From Sphingobacterium griseoflavum (GTDB lineage: Bacteria; Bacteroidota; Bacteroidia; Sphingobacteriales; Sphingobacteriaceae): DNA of 64,000 bases. Below the pieces are notes generated by a model, which saw only the letters and a program-made list of their open reading frames with translations, had not been told where the DNA came from and made no database searches. This document shows positions 33,172 to 41,931 of this stretch, piece after piece. The position numbers were made by a program, and so were the translations under genes. The stretch lies in contig NZ_BNAF01000004.1 in NCBI RefSeq assembly GCF_014653155.1, positions 186,001 through 250,000 on the forward strand, written 5' to 3'. The first letter of the stretch is position 1, and every line of letters begins with the position of its first letter.

Positions 33172-33507
33172 ATGAGAAGATTTGCACTGGCACTGGATCT
33201 GGTTGACGATCCGCAATTGATTGATGAATACGAACGCTACCACAAATCGCTGTGGCCCGAAATTAAAGCGTCCATCCTAGATGCCGGAATTGGAATGATG
33301 GAAATCTATCGCTTTTCCAATCGCTTGGTTATGATTATGGAAGTGGACGATGAATTTTCTTTCAGTCGTAAAGCGGAGATGGATCAAGAAAATCCAAAGG
33401 TTCAAGAGTGGGAAGAGTTGATGTGGACATACCAGCGGGCGATCCCCGGTGCTAAGCCTGGAGAAAAGTGGGTGATGATGGATAAAATTTTTGAGTTAGA
33501 AAAATAA
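33172..33507 (+). CDS. L-fucose/L-rhamnose-type mutarotase
   Basis: 111 residues of the RhaM-like mutarotase family, which interconverts the alpha and beta pyranose forms of 6-deoxy sugars. Motifs: A-L-D-L-V-D-D at 7-13, Y-H-K-S-L-W-P-E-I near 23 with the conserved His, G-I-G-M-M-E-I-Y-R near 39, and the C-terminal W-V-M-M-D-K-I-F. In this locus it would supply the anomer used by the fucose dehydrogenase. Its stop overlaps the ATG of the dehydratase gene (TAATG), so the two are coupled. Confidence 0.88.
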   Translation: MRRFALALDLVDDPQLIDEYERYHKSLWPEIKASILDAGIGMMEIYRFSNRLVMIMEVDDEFSFSRKAEMDQENPKVQEWEELMWTYQRAIPGAKPGEKWVMMDKIFELEK

Positions 33508-35171
33508 TGGACAGCACACGGTTATCATATCTACAAATTCATCCGGCGGATAACGTCTTGGTTGCGCTACGGGACCTCCCGGCTGGGTTCATGATCGATT
33601 TTAAAGGACGCCAATTCCCGTTGGTAAAAGCTGTCGCGGCTAAACATAAGTTTACGGTAGATGCTTTACCGAAAGATGCATCCATTTTCATGTATGGTGT
33701 GCTGGTCGGTAAGATGAATGCGACGGTGGACCAAGGCGAGGTGGTTACGACAGCCAATCTGCGTCATGCAGCAGATGACTTTGAACTGGGGACCCGAAAG
33801 TTGGCTTGGACCAAACCGGATGTGTCACGCTATGTAGGTCGTACCTTTGACGGGTTTTATCGCAGCAATGGCACCGTTGGTACGGCAAACCATTGGTTGG
33901 TTATTCCTTTGGTTTTTTGTGAAAACCGCAATGTACTCACATTAAAATCGGCATTGGAAGAAAAGCTGGGTTATCAGGTCGATTCCAAAGATTATGCCGA
34001 TGAAGTGAACGCGCTTATTGCACGTTACAAATCGGGAGCTTCTGTGGATGAATTGCTTGCGGTAGACTTGTCTTCGGAAAAAGAAAAGGTAAAAAAAGAG
34101 CGGTTGTTTCCGTACGTGGACGGCGTAAAATTTTTGAATCACGACATGGGATGTGGTGGTACCCGTATGGATTCCGATGCGCTGTGCGGGCTCTTGGCGG
34201 GCTATGTTACCCATCCGAACGTGGCTGGTGCGACCATATTAAGCTTGGGCTGTCAACATGCACAAGCATCCATCTTGCGCGATGAAATCAAAAAACGTGA
34301 TCCGCAATTCGATAAACCGCTGTTTGTGTTTGAACAACAATTGGAGGGTACCGAACAGGAGCTGATGCAGAAAGCCATAAAGGCGACGTTTGCCGGTTTA
34401 AGCATGGCCAATGAACAACGACGCCAGCCAGCGTCGCTCGACAAGCTGTGTATCGGTTTGGAATGTGGTGGCTCGGACGGTTTTTCTGGGATATCGGCAA
34501 ACCCGGCGTTGGGCTATCTCTCAGATATGCTGGTTGCGCTAGGCGGATCGGTTATTTTAGCAGAATTTCCGGAGCTTTGCGGCGTAGAGCAGGAGTTGAG
34601 TGATCGCTGTATCGATGAAGCTACAGCGAAAAAGTTTATGCACCTGATGACGAGCTACAATGCTAAGGCCGAGGCTGACGGATCTGGGTTTTACATGAAT
34701 CCTTCTCCGGGAAATATCCGTGATGGTTTGATTACCGACGCTATAAAGTCAGCAGGAGCAGCTAAAAAAGGAGGCACATCGCCCGTCATGGCGGTTGTGG
34801 ATTATCCGGAGCAAGCAAATTTCCCGGGTTTGAACCTGCTTTGTACACCAGGCAACGACGTGGAAAGTACCACAGCCGAAGTTGCTGCAGGCGCAAATGT
34901 GGTGCTTTTTACAACCGGATTGGGGACGCCTACAGGCAATCCTATAGCACCGGTAATCAAGTTGTCGAGCAACACGAAGACCTTTGAGAAAATGCCAGAT
35001 ATCATCGACTTAAACTGTGGTACGATCATCGATGGCGAGGAGACCATAGAAGAAGCCGCACATCGGATCTTCGATCATGTGATAGCCGTAGCGAGTGGCG
35101 TGTCGCAGGCCAAGGCGGTACAGCTCGGGCAGGATGATTTCATTCCATGGCGAAGGGGAGTTTCACTGTAA
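33507..35171 (+). CDS. UxaA-family dehydratase, probable L-fuconate dehydratase
   Basis: 554 residues of the altronate-dehydratase (UxaA) family: an N-terminal SAF-like domain (residues 1-100) followed by the catalytic part with N-H-D-M-G-C-G-G-T near 211, L-S-L-G-C-Q-H-A near 247, L-E-C-G-G-S-D-G-F-S-G near 316, and C-terminal L-F-T-T-G-L-G-T-P-T-G-N-P. The family removes water from sugar acids using Fe. In this operon every other step of L-fucose oxidation has a candidate, and this is the only dehydratase, so it should convert L-fuconate to 2-keto-3-deoxy-L-fuconate. The best-studied L-fuconate dehydratases belong to the unrelated enolase superfamily. Confidence 0.82.
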   Translation: MDSTRLSYLQIHPADNVLVALRDLPAGFMIDFKGRQFPLVKAVAAKHKFTVDALPKDASIFMYGVLVGKMNATVDQGEVVTTANLRHAADDFELGTRKLAWTKPDVSRYVGRTFDGFYRSNGTVGTANHWLVIPLVFCENRNVLTLKSALEEKLGYQVDSKDYADEVNALIARYKSGASVDELLAVDLSSEKEKVKKERLFPYVDGVKFLNHDMGCGGTRMDSDALCGLLAGYVTHPNVAGATILSLGCQHAQASILRDEIKKRDPQFDKPLFVFEQQLEGTEQELMQKAIKATFAGLSMANEQRRQPASLDKLCIGLECGGSDGFSGISANPALGYLSDMLVALGGSVILAEFPELCGVEQELSDRCIDEATAKKFMHLMTSYNAKAEADGSGFYMNPSPGNIRDGLITDAIKSAGAAKKGGTSPVMAVVDYPEQANFPGLNLLCTPGNDVESTTAEVAAGANVVLFTTGLGTPTGNPIAPVIKLSSNTKTFEKMPDIIDLNCGTIIDGEETIEEAAHRIFDHVIAVASGVSQAKAVQLGQDDFIPWRRGVSL

Positions 35172-35194
35172 CTGTATAAACTAAAATTATTGAT

Positions 35195-36505
35195 ATGAAA
35201 AAGTTATTGGTCTTTGCATTACTGTTCGGCTTGCTGAGCGGTTCTTTCGCACAAACTGCCTATCAACCTAGTGCGGCGAATCTAGAAAACAGGAAATGGT
35301 TTTCCGAATCGCGTTTTGGTGTTTTTATACATTGGGGGGTGTATTCCGTGCTGGGTGATGGCGAGTGGGTGATGAATAATAAAAATCTAGGGATTAGTGA
35401 ATACGGGCTTTTGCCTACATTTTTTAATCCTATTGATTTTGATGCAAAAGCATGGGCCAGGCTTTTTAAAGATGCTGGAGCGAAGTATATAACTTTCACC
35501 ACAAGGCATCATGATGGTTTTTCCATGTGGGATTCGAAAGCTTCGGATTATAATATCGTGAAAGCAACACCATTCAAACGCGATATTGTGAAAGAACTGG
35601 TGAGCGCCTGCCGCGAGGAAGGTATTCGTATCATGTTTTATTATTCGTTGCTGGATTGGAAGCGAGATGACTACACGCCGTTGGGCCGAACCGGAAGAGG
35701 TATACCCGGTCGACAGGTTGAAAAGGGGTCTTGGGATAAGTACATACAATTCATGAAGGCCCAACTGACGGAATTACTGACTGAATACGGGCAGATCGAT
35801 GGCATTTGGTTTGACGGGCATTGGGACAAAAATGACGCGAATTGGCATTATGATGAAATTTATTCGTTGATTCATTCGCTGCAACCTTCATGTCTGGTAG
35901 GTAACAACCACCATCTTGCTCCTTTTGATGGGGAAGATTTTCAAATGTTTGAGCGCGACCTGCCCGGGCACAACACCACCGGTTTTGGAACAGCGGCCGA
36001 CGCAGTGGGTCAGTTGCCTAAAGAGGTATGCGGCACTATTGCTGGTTCGTGGGGCTTCGATATCAAGGATAGGCAACAGAAGTCATTTAAGGAGGTACTT
36101 AATTATTTGGTGAAAGCGGCGGGATATGGGTCGAACCTCCTTCTTAACGTGGGGCCAATGCCGAATGGAGAAATCCAAGATTATCAACAGGAACGCTTGA
36201 AGCAACTGGGCGAATGGCTGAAAACCTACGGAGAAACTATTTACGGCACGGAAGGTGGCTTTGTGGTCCCAACCGACGACTATGCCTTAACAAAAAAGGG
36301 CAAGACGGTATATTTACATGTGCTCAATACCGAAAAGAACAGTTTTTTGATACCGAATTTCAATTTTAAGGTATCGTCACTGACATCCTTTGATGGAAAA
36401 ACGAAAATTAAATACCATCAGCTCGACAACGATGTACTGGTGGTGCAGCTGCCCGAAGGAACGACCGACACAGCTGATTTAGTATTAAAGTTAAGTATAA
36501 AATAA
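35195..36505 (+). CDS. Alpha-L-fucosidase, GH29
   Basis: 436 residues with a signal peptide (M-K-K-L-L-V-F-A-L-L-F-G-L-L-S-G ... F-A-Q). It releases L-fucose from glycans outside the cytoplasm. GH29 hallmarks: F-G-V-F-I-H-W-G-V-Y at 41-50, T-R-H-H-D-G-F-S-M-W at 103-112, and I-D-G-I-W-F-D207-G-H-W with Asp207 as nucleophile. The C-terminal 80 residues form a small beta-domain as in the family. It lies 23 nt after the dehydratase and 2 nt before the KDF dehydrogenase, so supply and breakdown of fucose are in one unit. Confidence 0.93.
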   Translation: MKKLLVFALLFGLLSGSFAQTAYQPSAANLENRKWFSESRFGVFIHWGVYSVLGDGEWVMNNKNLGISEYGLLPTFFNPIDFDAKAWARLFKDAGAKYITFTTRHHDGFSMWDSKASDYNIVKATPFKRDIVKELVSACREEGIRIMFYYSLLDWKRDDYTPLGRTGRGIPGRQVEKGSWDKYIQFMKAQLTELLTEYGQIDGIWFDGHWDKNDANWHYDEIYSLIHSLQPSCLVGNNHHLAPFDGEDFQMFERDLPGHNTTGFGTAADAVGQLPKEVCGTIAGSWGFDIKDRQQKSFKEVLNYLVKAAGYGSNLLLNVGPMPNGEIQDYQQERLKQLGEWLKTYGETIYGTEGGFVVPTDDYALTKKGKTVYLHVLNTEKNSFLIPNFNFKVSSLTSFDGKTKIKYHQLDNDVLVVQLPEGTTDTADLVLKLSIK

Positions 36506-36507
36506 AT

Positions 36508-37272
36508 ATGTCGAAACTAACGAGTAAGGTGGCCATCATTACCGGTGGCGGTAGTGGGATAGGCCGTGCGATTGCGGAACTTTTCGCTGATGAGGGGGCC
36601 ATTGTCCATATTTTAGATCTCAATGCAGAAATTGGCCAAACGGTTGTAGACGATATCGTCACTCGAGGCGGACAGGCCAAAATACACGCGTGTAATGTGA
36701 GCGTGCAGGAAGAGGTGGTAGCAATCGTGACCAAAATAGGCCAAGTAGATATATTAGTGAATAATGCGGGTATCGCCCATGTTGGCAATCTCGAGAACTG
36801 CGCCGCGACAGATTTTGAACGTGTATTCAACGTTAACGTGAAAGGAGCCTACAATGCGCTTTATGCCGTTATTCCGGCCATGAAGAAGCAAGGTGCGGGC
36901 GCCATTCTCAATTTAGCTTCTATTGCTGCCGTGGTAGGCATCGCAGATCGTTTTGCCTATTCCATGAGTAAAGGGGCTATCCATGCGATGAGCATGTCTG
37001 TGGCGCGAGACTACATGCAAGATAACATTCGCTGTAACTCCATCTCGCCGGCACGCGTGCATACGCCCTTCGTGGATGGATTTATTGCAAAGAACTATCC
37101 CGGTCGAGAGGCTGAGATGTTCCAAAAGCTGTCGCAATCGCAGCCTATAGGCAGGATGGCTAAACCGGAGGAAATTGCTAAATTGGCCCTGTTCCTTTGT
37201 TCGGAGGATGCGGCTTTTATCACTGGAAACGATTATCCAATCGACGGCGGCTTTATCAAATTGAATAATTAG
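36508..37272 (+). CDS. SDR dehydrogenase, probable 2-keto-3-deoxy-L-fuconate dehydrogenase
   Basis: 254-residue short-chain dehydrogenase. T-G-G-G-S-G-I-G at about 12-19 binds NAD, N-N-A-G-I at about 86-90 is the structural motif, and the catalytic triad is Ser in N-L-A-S-I and Y-S-M-S-K. The C-terminal G-N-D-Y-P-I-D-G-G-F-I-K-L and the S-P-A-R-V-H-T-P-F-V-D block are what I associate with 2-keto-3-deoxy-L-fuconate dehydrogenases. It oxidises the C4 hydroxyl to give 2,4-diketo-3-deoxy-L-fuconate, the substrate of the next gene product. A 118-nt gap without an obvious promoter follows. Confidence 0.82.
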   Translation: MSKLTSKVAIITGGGSGIGRAIAELFADEGAIVHILDLNAEIGQTVVDDIVTRGGQAKIHACNVSVQEEVVAIVTKIGQVDILVNNAGIAHVGNLENCAATDFERVFNVNVKGAYNALYAVIPAMKKQGAGAILNLASIAAVVGIADRFAYSMSKGAIHAMSMSVARDYMQDNIRCNSISPARVHTPFVDGFIAKNYPGREAEMFQKLSQSQPIGRMAKPEEIAKLALFLCSEDAAFITGNDYPIDGGFIKLNN

Positions 37273-37390
37273 TAGAATACTAAGTTAAAAGTTAAAAAGG
37301 CAAATATTTTAAAAACGTGGAACCTGTTGGATGTATTGGTGGCTATTCCCTGCCCTATACAAACAACCGCTGTCCAATATTATATAAGAA

Positions 37391-38248
37391 ATGAGATTAT
37401 TACGATTTGGAGAATTAGGAAAAGAGCAGATTGCTGTTCAGATTGATGGTGTCAACTACGATGTATCGGCCTTTGGTGGCGATTACAATGAACAGTTCTT
37501 TGCGGAGAATGGCTTGGCAAGATTGGAAGAATTTGTGAAAGCCAACGCCGGAAAATTGATAGAGGTACCTCAAGATGCAAGGCTGGGCGCTCCGTTTGCG
37601 CGGCCATCGAAGATTGTGTGCATTGGCCTTAACTATAAGGATCACGCTGCAGAGACGGGCGCACAGATTCCGGCAGAGCCCATCATCTTTATGAAATCAA
37701 CCACCTCTTTGGTGGGGCCTAACGATCAGATTGTTATACCTAGAAATTCTGAAAAAACCGATTGGGAAGTGGAGTTTGGTATTGTGATCGGTAAAAAAGC
37801 TTCCTATGTGGACGAAGCGGACGCGCTAAGCTACATCGCGGGTTATGTGCTACATAACGATGTATCCGAACGCGCCTATCAATTGGAACGTGGTGGAACT
37901 TGGGACAAAGGAAAAGGCTGCGACACCTTTGCTCCCATGGGACCATATTTAACGACGGCAGATGAGATCCCCGATATCAGCAATGTACGTCTTTGGTTAA
38001 AGGTAAACGGCAAAACTTTCCAGAATGGAAATACCAGCAATCTGATTTTCTCGGTGGCGCACGTTGTCTCTTACGTTTCTCAGTTTATGACCTTACTTCC
38101 GGGAGACGTTATTTCCACAGGTACACCGGCTGGGGTAGGCCTAGGATTTAATCCGCCGATCTACCTAAAAGCAGGAGATGTGGTTGAGTTGGGGGCAGAT
38201 TATTTGGGAGAATCGCGTCAGGAAGTGGTAGCTTATACCGGACAATAA
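37391..38248 (+). CDS. FAH-family 2,4-diketo-3-deoxy-L-fuconate hydrolase
   Basis: 285 residues of the fumarylacetoacetate hydrolase family. The metal site residues lie in D-W-E-V-E-F-G-I-V-I-G at about 118-128 and around D-V-S-E-R-A near 154. I-G-L-N-Y-K-D-H-A-A-E near 78 and S-T-G-T-P-A-G-V-G near 242 are family blocks. In the fucose pathway this enzyme cleaves the diketo acid to pyruvate and L-lactate. The order of genes (dehydrogenase, FAH hydrolase, lactonase, fucose dehydrogenase) matches the non-phosphorylating route, which supports this over an aromatic catabolic role. Confidence 0.85.
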   Translation: MRLLRFGELGKEQIAVQIDGVNYDVSAFGGDYNEQFFAENGLARLEEFVKANAGKLIEVPQDARLGAPFARPSKIVCIGLNYKDHAAETGAQIPAEPIIFMKSTTSLVGPNDQIVIPRNSEKTDWEVEFGIVIGKKASYVDEADALSYIAGYVLHNDVSERAYQLERGGTWDKGKGCDTFAPMGPYLTTADEIPDISNVRLWLKVNGKTFQNGNTSNLIFSVAHVVSYVSQFMTLLPGDVISTGTPAGVGLGFNPPIYLKAGDVVELGADYLGESRQEVVAYTGQ

Positions 38249-38261
38249 AAGAAAGATCGTT

Positions 38262-39089
38262 ATGCGTATAGATGCCCATCAACACTTTTGGATTTTTAAT
38301 TCGGATCGGGACAGCTGGATCACAGATGACATGGCTGCCATCCAGCGTAATTTTTTACCGACAGACCTAGCGCCGTCTTTGAAAGAAAACGGCGTGGACG
38401 GCGTTATTGCGGTTCAGGCTTCGCAGTCGATCGAAGAAACAAAATTTTTGGCAGATCTTTCCACCATGTATGCGATGGTGAAAGGCGTGGTGGGTTGGGT
38501 AGATCTGCAGGCTGCAGATATCGAACAGCAGTTACAGCATCTTAGTCAACATCGTGTCATCAAAGGTTTTCGTCATGTTATCGAAGGAGAGGATGATCCC
38601 GATTTTTTGATGCGTCCAGCGTTCCTGAGAGGTATAGAAGCTTTAACCAAATTTCATTATACCTACGATCTGTTGATCCGTCCACGTCATTATGCCAGCA
38701 CACTTTCTTGCGTGGAGCAACATCCAAATCAACGATTCGTCTTGGATCATATGGCCAAGCCAAACATCAAGACTGGGGAGTTCACGGCGTGGGCTGCATT
38801 TATGGAAAAGTTATCCGCTTTTCCGAATGTGTACTGTAAAGTGTCGGGCCTAGTGACGGAAGCCAATTGGAATCAGTGGATGCTTGCTGATTTCAAACCT
38901 TACATACAGCACGCTATTAGGTGTTTTGGCAGCAAGCGTTTAATGTTTGGTACAGATTGGCCGGTGTGCTTGTTGGCCGGATCCTATGCCGATGTCATGC
39001 GTGTAGCTGCGGATAATATTACCGGATTTACTGCAGCTGAACGGGATGCATTTTGGGGCGGAAATGCTGCAGAATTTTACAATTTATAA
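38262..39089 (+). CDS. Amidohydrolase, probable L-fuconolactonase
   Basis: 275 residues of the amidohydrolase superfamily. R-I-D-A-H-Q-H-F-W at 2-10 is the H-x-H metal site, V-L-D-H-M-A-K-P near 166 and G-T-D-W-P-V near 228 are the other conserved blocks. Family members of this subgroup hydrolyse sugar lactones. Here it would open L-fucono-lactone, made by the fucose dehydrogenase of the next gene, to L-fuconate. It starts 13 nt after the FAH gene. Confidence 0.85.
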   Translation: MRIDAHQHFWIFNSDRDSWITDDMAAIQRNFLPTDLAPSLKENGVDGVIAVQASQSIEETKFLADLSTMYAMVKGVVGWVDLQAADIEQQLQHLSQHRVIKGFRHVIEGEDDPDFLMRPAFLRGIEALTKFHYTYDLLIRPRHYASTLSCVEQHPNQRFVLDHMAKPNIKTGEFTAWAAFMEKLSAFPNVYCKVSGLVTEANWNQWMLADFKPYIQHAIRCFGSKRLMFGTDWPVCLLAGSYADVMRVAADNITGFTAAERDAFWGGNAAEFYNL

Positions 39090-39102
39090 AGAGAAGATAA
39101 TT

Positions 39103-39894
39103 ATGGACTTAAATTTAAGGGATAAGATTTTTATTGTCACGGGCGGTGCGAAAGGCATAGGCCGCGCCATTGTGATGGCCTTGGCGCAGGAGGGTGCCAT
39201 ACCTGTTATCATCGGGCGCAAGCAGGGCGACAACGATTTGGTGAAGGCGGAAGTTGAAGCGATAGGAGGAAAAGCATTTAGCGTCGAGGCAGAGCTTTCA
39301 GATCCTGAAGCCTGCAGGACTGCCGTAGAGAGAACGTTGGCCGTATACGGGCGGATAGACGGGTTGGTCAATAACGCTGGCCATAACGATGGGGTGGGAC
39401 TCATCTCTGGGAGTTATCAAGGTTTTGTTGATTCCTTACATAAGAATTTGATTCACTACTATTTAATGGCTCACTACTGTATTGATGCGTTGCGTGTTTC
39501 CAAGGGAACAATTCTTAACATCAGCTCGAAGACAGCGGAAACCGGACAGGGTAATACGTCGGCCTATGCGGCAGCTAACGGGGGGCGTAACGCCTTGACA
39601 CGTGAGTGGGCAGTAGAGTTGCTCCCTTATGGTATCCGTGTCAATGCTATTATCGTTGCCGAATGTGCGACGCCACAGTATGACTCTTGGATTCAGACGC
39701 TCGACAACCCTAAAGAGACTTTACAGAAAATTACGGATCGAATTCCGCTGGAACACCGCATGACCACGGCGGAGGAGATCGCGCAGACGACAGTCTTTTT
39801 GCTGTCGGACAAATCCAGCCACACGACGGGCCAATTGATCCATGTGGATGGCGGATACGTACATCTCGATCGCGCTCTAATCAAGGAAAATTAA
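39103..39894 (+). CDS. SDR protein, probable L-fucose dehydrogenase lacking the usual catalytic Lys
   Basis: 263-residue short-chain dehydrogenase that would oxidise L-fucose to its lactone with NAD(P). T-G-G-A-K-G-I-G near the N-terminus binds the cofactor and N-N-A-G is present at about 89-92. The catalytic Ser is in N-I-S-S-K and the Tyr in S-A-Y-A-A-A-N-G-G-R. The standard Y-x-x-x-K is thus Y-A-A-A-N: the Lys position holds Asn (codon AAC). The rest of the segment (N-A-L-T-R-E-W-A-V-E-L-L) is well kept, so loss of function is not assumed. I use the ATG at 39103; the frame extends upstream inside the previous gene. It is the last gene of the fucose unit. Confidence 0.8.
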   Translation: MDLNLRDKIFIVTGGAKGIGRAIVMALAQEGAIPVIIGRKQGDNDLVKAEVEAIGGKAFSVEAELSDPEACRTAVERTLAVYGRIDGLVNNAGHNDGVGLISGSYQGFVDSLHKNLIHYYLMAHYCIDALRVSKGTILNISSKTAETGQGNTSAYAAANGGRNALTREWAVELLPYGIRVNAIIVAECATPQYDSWIQTLDNPKETLQKITDRIPLEHRMTTAEEIAQTTVFLLSDKSSHTTGQLIHVDGGYVHLDRALIKEN

Positions 39895-39957
39895 AAAAAA
39901 TAGGCATTTCCATGATGCTAGGGATAGCGATAAGCTCGCGTGGTAAAATGTACATAT

Positions 39958-40001
39958 CGAGATGGCAGGAGCGGTGCTTACACCCTTTGGCTGCCATCTC
40001 G
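39958..40001. terminator. Perfect 11-bp hairpin between fucose operon and CDF gene
   Basis: CGAGATGGCAG pairs with CTGCCATCTCG across a 22-nt loop. No strong T run follows on either strand, but its position between convergent genes suggests termination. Confidence 0.5.
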
Positions 40002-40027
40002 CTATGTTATCCATCACGTGTAGCTAT

Positions 40028-40924
40028 CTATTTGCTGTGATCGCAGCTGGAATCTTCGTCGAAGGGTTCGATATGCACAAATACGTTCCCGATATTTGCT
40101 ATGTGGGCGATAAGATAATCTTTCAGCCGGTGAGCGATCTCATGACCCTCACGTACCGAAATATGGGGTGAGACAACGGCGTGCAGATCAATTTGAAAAA
40201 GCATGCCGATCTTGCGGATATAGCATTTCTCGATCAAAAGTATGCCTTCTACTTTTAAAGATTCTGCGCGGACTTCTTCTTCGAGCTCCTCATACCGATT
40301 CTCATCCATAATCTCCGCCAGCGCAGGACGGAAAATGCCATAACAGTTGTATAGGATCAGCGCAGATGCTAATAAAGCAGCCCAGTCGTCTGCACTTTCG
40401 TAACCTTCACCGCAAAACAAGGCGATCGAAATACCAATAAATGCGGCGACCGAGGTTATAGCGTCACTACGATGATGCCAAGCGTCTGCTTTTAATGACG
40501 TGCTGTTGAGTGCCTTACTCCGTTTCATGATGATACGAAAAGAGGTTTCCTTCCAGATGATGATGGCAGCCAGCACAATCAACGTCCATGGTTTAGGTAG
40601 ATCATGTGGTGTTTGGATATTGTTTATACTTTCCTTTGCAATCACAAAGGCAGAGACCACCAAAAAGATGACGACGATAAACGTGATGAGCGGCTCGATA
40701 CGGCCATGGCCATAGGGGTGCGATTGATCTGCCGGACGCTTAGAATATTTTAGTCCCAACAGGACGAGGAAGGATGAAAAAATATCTGCCGTTGATTCGA
40801 TGGCATCCGCTATCAGCGCATATGAATTTCCGAAAAACCCGGCTAGCCATTTGATTAGTGCCAATAGAAAGTTTGTCAGTATGCTGAAATATGTCGTTCT
40901 TATTGCTTTATCCGAGTTTGACAT
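40028..40924 (-). CDS. Cation diffusion facilitator (CDF) transporter
   Basis: 298 residues. Proton-coupled export of divalent metals (Zn, Fe, Mn or similar). Membrane metal sites: D-A-I-E-S-T-A-D-I in the second segment (about 40-48) and W-H-H-R-S-D-A-I-T-S in the fifth (about 150-159), i.e. the H-x-x-x-D pattern. H-P-Y-G-H-G-R-I-E-P at about 69-78 is the family loop. The C-terminal cytoplasmic domain has H-A-V-V-S-P and ends in a short acidic/His tail. The metal cannot be read reliably from sequence. Confidence 0.9.
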   Translation of the reverse strand: MSNSDKAIRTTYFSILTNFLLALIKWLAGFFGNSYALIADAIESTADIFSSFLVLLGLKYSKRPADQSHPYGHGRIEPLITFIVVIFLVVSAFVIAKESINNIQTPHDLPKPWTLIVLAAIIIWKETSFRIIMKRSKALNSTSLKADAWHHRSDAITSVAAFIGISIALFCGEGYESADDWAALLASALILYNCYGIFRPALAEIMDENRYEELEEEVRAESLKVEGILLIEKCYIRKIGMLFQIDLHAVVSPHISVREGHEIAHRLKDYLIAHIANIGNVFVHIEPFDEDSSCDHSK

Positions 40925-41157
40925 ACGCGCTTTTTTTTGTCAAAGATAGCCCATTTATTCCAAATATCTTCACCGGTAAGACGCTTGGGAAGAAAAGATT
41001 TCATGCGCACCATCGCAGCGATGGTTGCTTATTGCAGCAATGCACGGCGAAGAGCCTGAGGCTGCGGCGTAAAAGATTAGCTATCCGTTGGCAACGTTCA
41101 GGTTCAGCATGCTACGCAGTTTTTGGCTACATACAAAAAAAATGGTATCTTGCTGTT

Positions 41158-41532
41158 ATGAGAAAGATGAGGTGGATACGCGCATTTCAGCTGTTTGAAC
41201 AATTCCGTAAGACGTCCATATCGCAAAGCGACTTGCACCGTGCGGAAGGAAAGGCTGTACATTTGGCGGATAAAATGAATGACTTTAAGCTACTGTTGGC
41301 CATGGCCAAGGATAGCCTTTCGGGGCATTACAAGATGAACAAATGGAATTTATCCATCATCGTAGGTACGGTGCTTTATGTGCTTTCCCCACTAGATGCC
41401 ATTCCAGATGTCGTGCCGGTTTTGGGATGGCTCGATGATTTAACCATCGTAGGTTATGCCATCAGCAAGCTTTCTGAAGAAATGCTAAAATATAAAAAGT
41501 TCAAAGAAAAAGGTATGGCAGCAGCCGGTTAG
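41158..41532 (+). CDS. YkvA family (DUF1232) protein
   Basis: 124 residues. The C-terminal half has the DUF1232 signature L-S-P-L-D-A-I-P-D-V-V-P-V-L-G-W-L-D-D, which forms a hydrophobic hairpin near the membrane. The N-terminal part is basic and helical. Function in the family is unknown. ATG 41158 is the first good start; upstream sequence in frame is not protein-like. The 233-nt upstream region has a short hairpin around 41010 and a weak promoter-like TTG/TATCTTGC pair, nothing else. Confidence 0.82.
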   Translation: MRKMRWIRAFQLFEQFRKTSISQSDLHRAEGKAVHLADKMNDFKLLLAMAKDSLSGHYKMNKWNLSIIVGTVLYVLSPLDAIPDVVPVLGWLDDLTIVGYAISKLSEEMLKYKKFKEKGMAAAG

Positions 41533-41593
41533 CCAAAGTTAATTCATATCAAGGTGCAAAGTAATGGTTTGGCTTATGCCCTTTTCTGCTGTA

Positions 41594-41683
41594 CTATCCT
41601 ATCCCAGAACAGGTGGTAGCAAATATCAGCACAAATGCGACAAATGCAAGAACCAAAAATGTTGTTAACGGTGTCCTTTTCAT
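41594..41683 (-). CDS. Possible 29-residue hydrophobic mini-protein
   Basis: Read on the minus strand, ATG 41683 opens a frame M-K-R-T-P-L-T-T-F-L-V-L-A-F-V-A-F-V-L-I then F-A-T-T-C-S-G-I-G and TAG. It has the shape of a tiny membrane peptide or lipoprotein-like signal (basic start, long hydrophobic run, Cys near the end). No convincing promoter or ribosome site is visible, and such frames arise by chance. It is listed because the hydrophobic pattern is unusually regular. Confidence 0.3.
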   Translation of the reverse strand: MKRTPLTTFLVLAFVAFVLIFATTCSGIG

Positions 41684-41931
41684 TACTGTTTTTTGTTTAG
41701 CGTGTTTGTGGATACACTATAAACAATTAGTATGCCCAAAAGTTGAGATAAAAACCGATTCTGTAAACTTTATATTAAAGCGCGCTAAAAAAGCTGTTTT
41801 TTTAACTTTTAAGCTCGCATGTATATCACGTTTAGCGCTGCTGTGTCGGTCTAAAACACATTAACTTGGTACACTATTTACACTTTGGGGGCTTATTTAT
41901 TAATGTCACCGCTAATAGGGGACCGTAATTC

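Noticed and set aside
41613..41864. Plus-strand frame of 83 codons with a GTG start
   Set aside because: Basic, irregular composition, no ribosome site, no family features; the minus-strand mini-frame within it is more regular.
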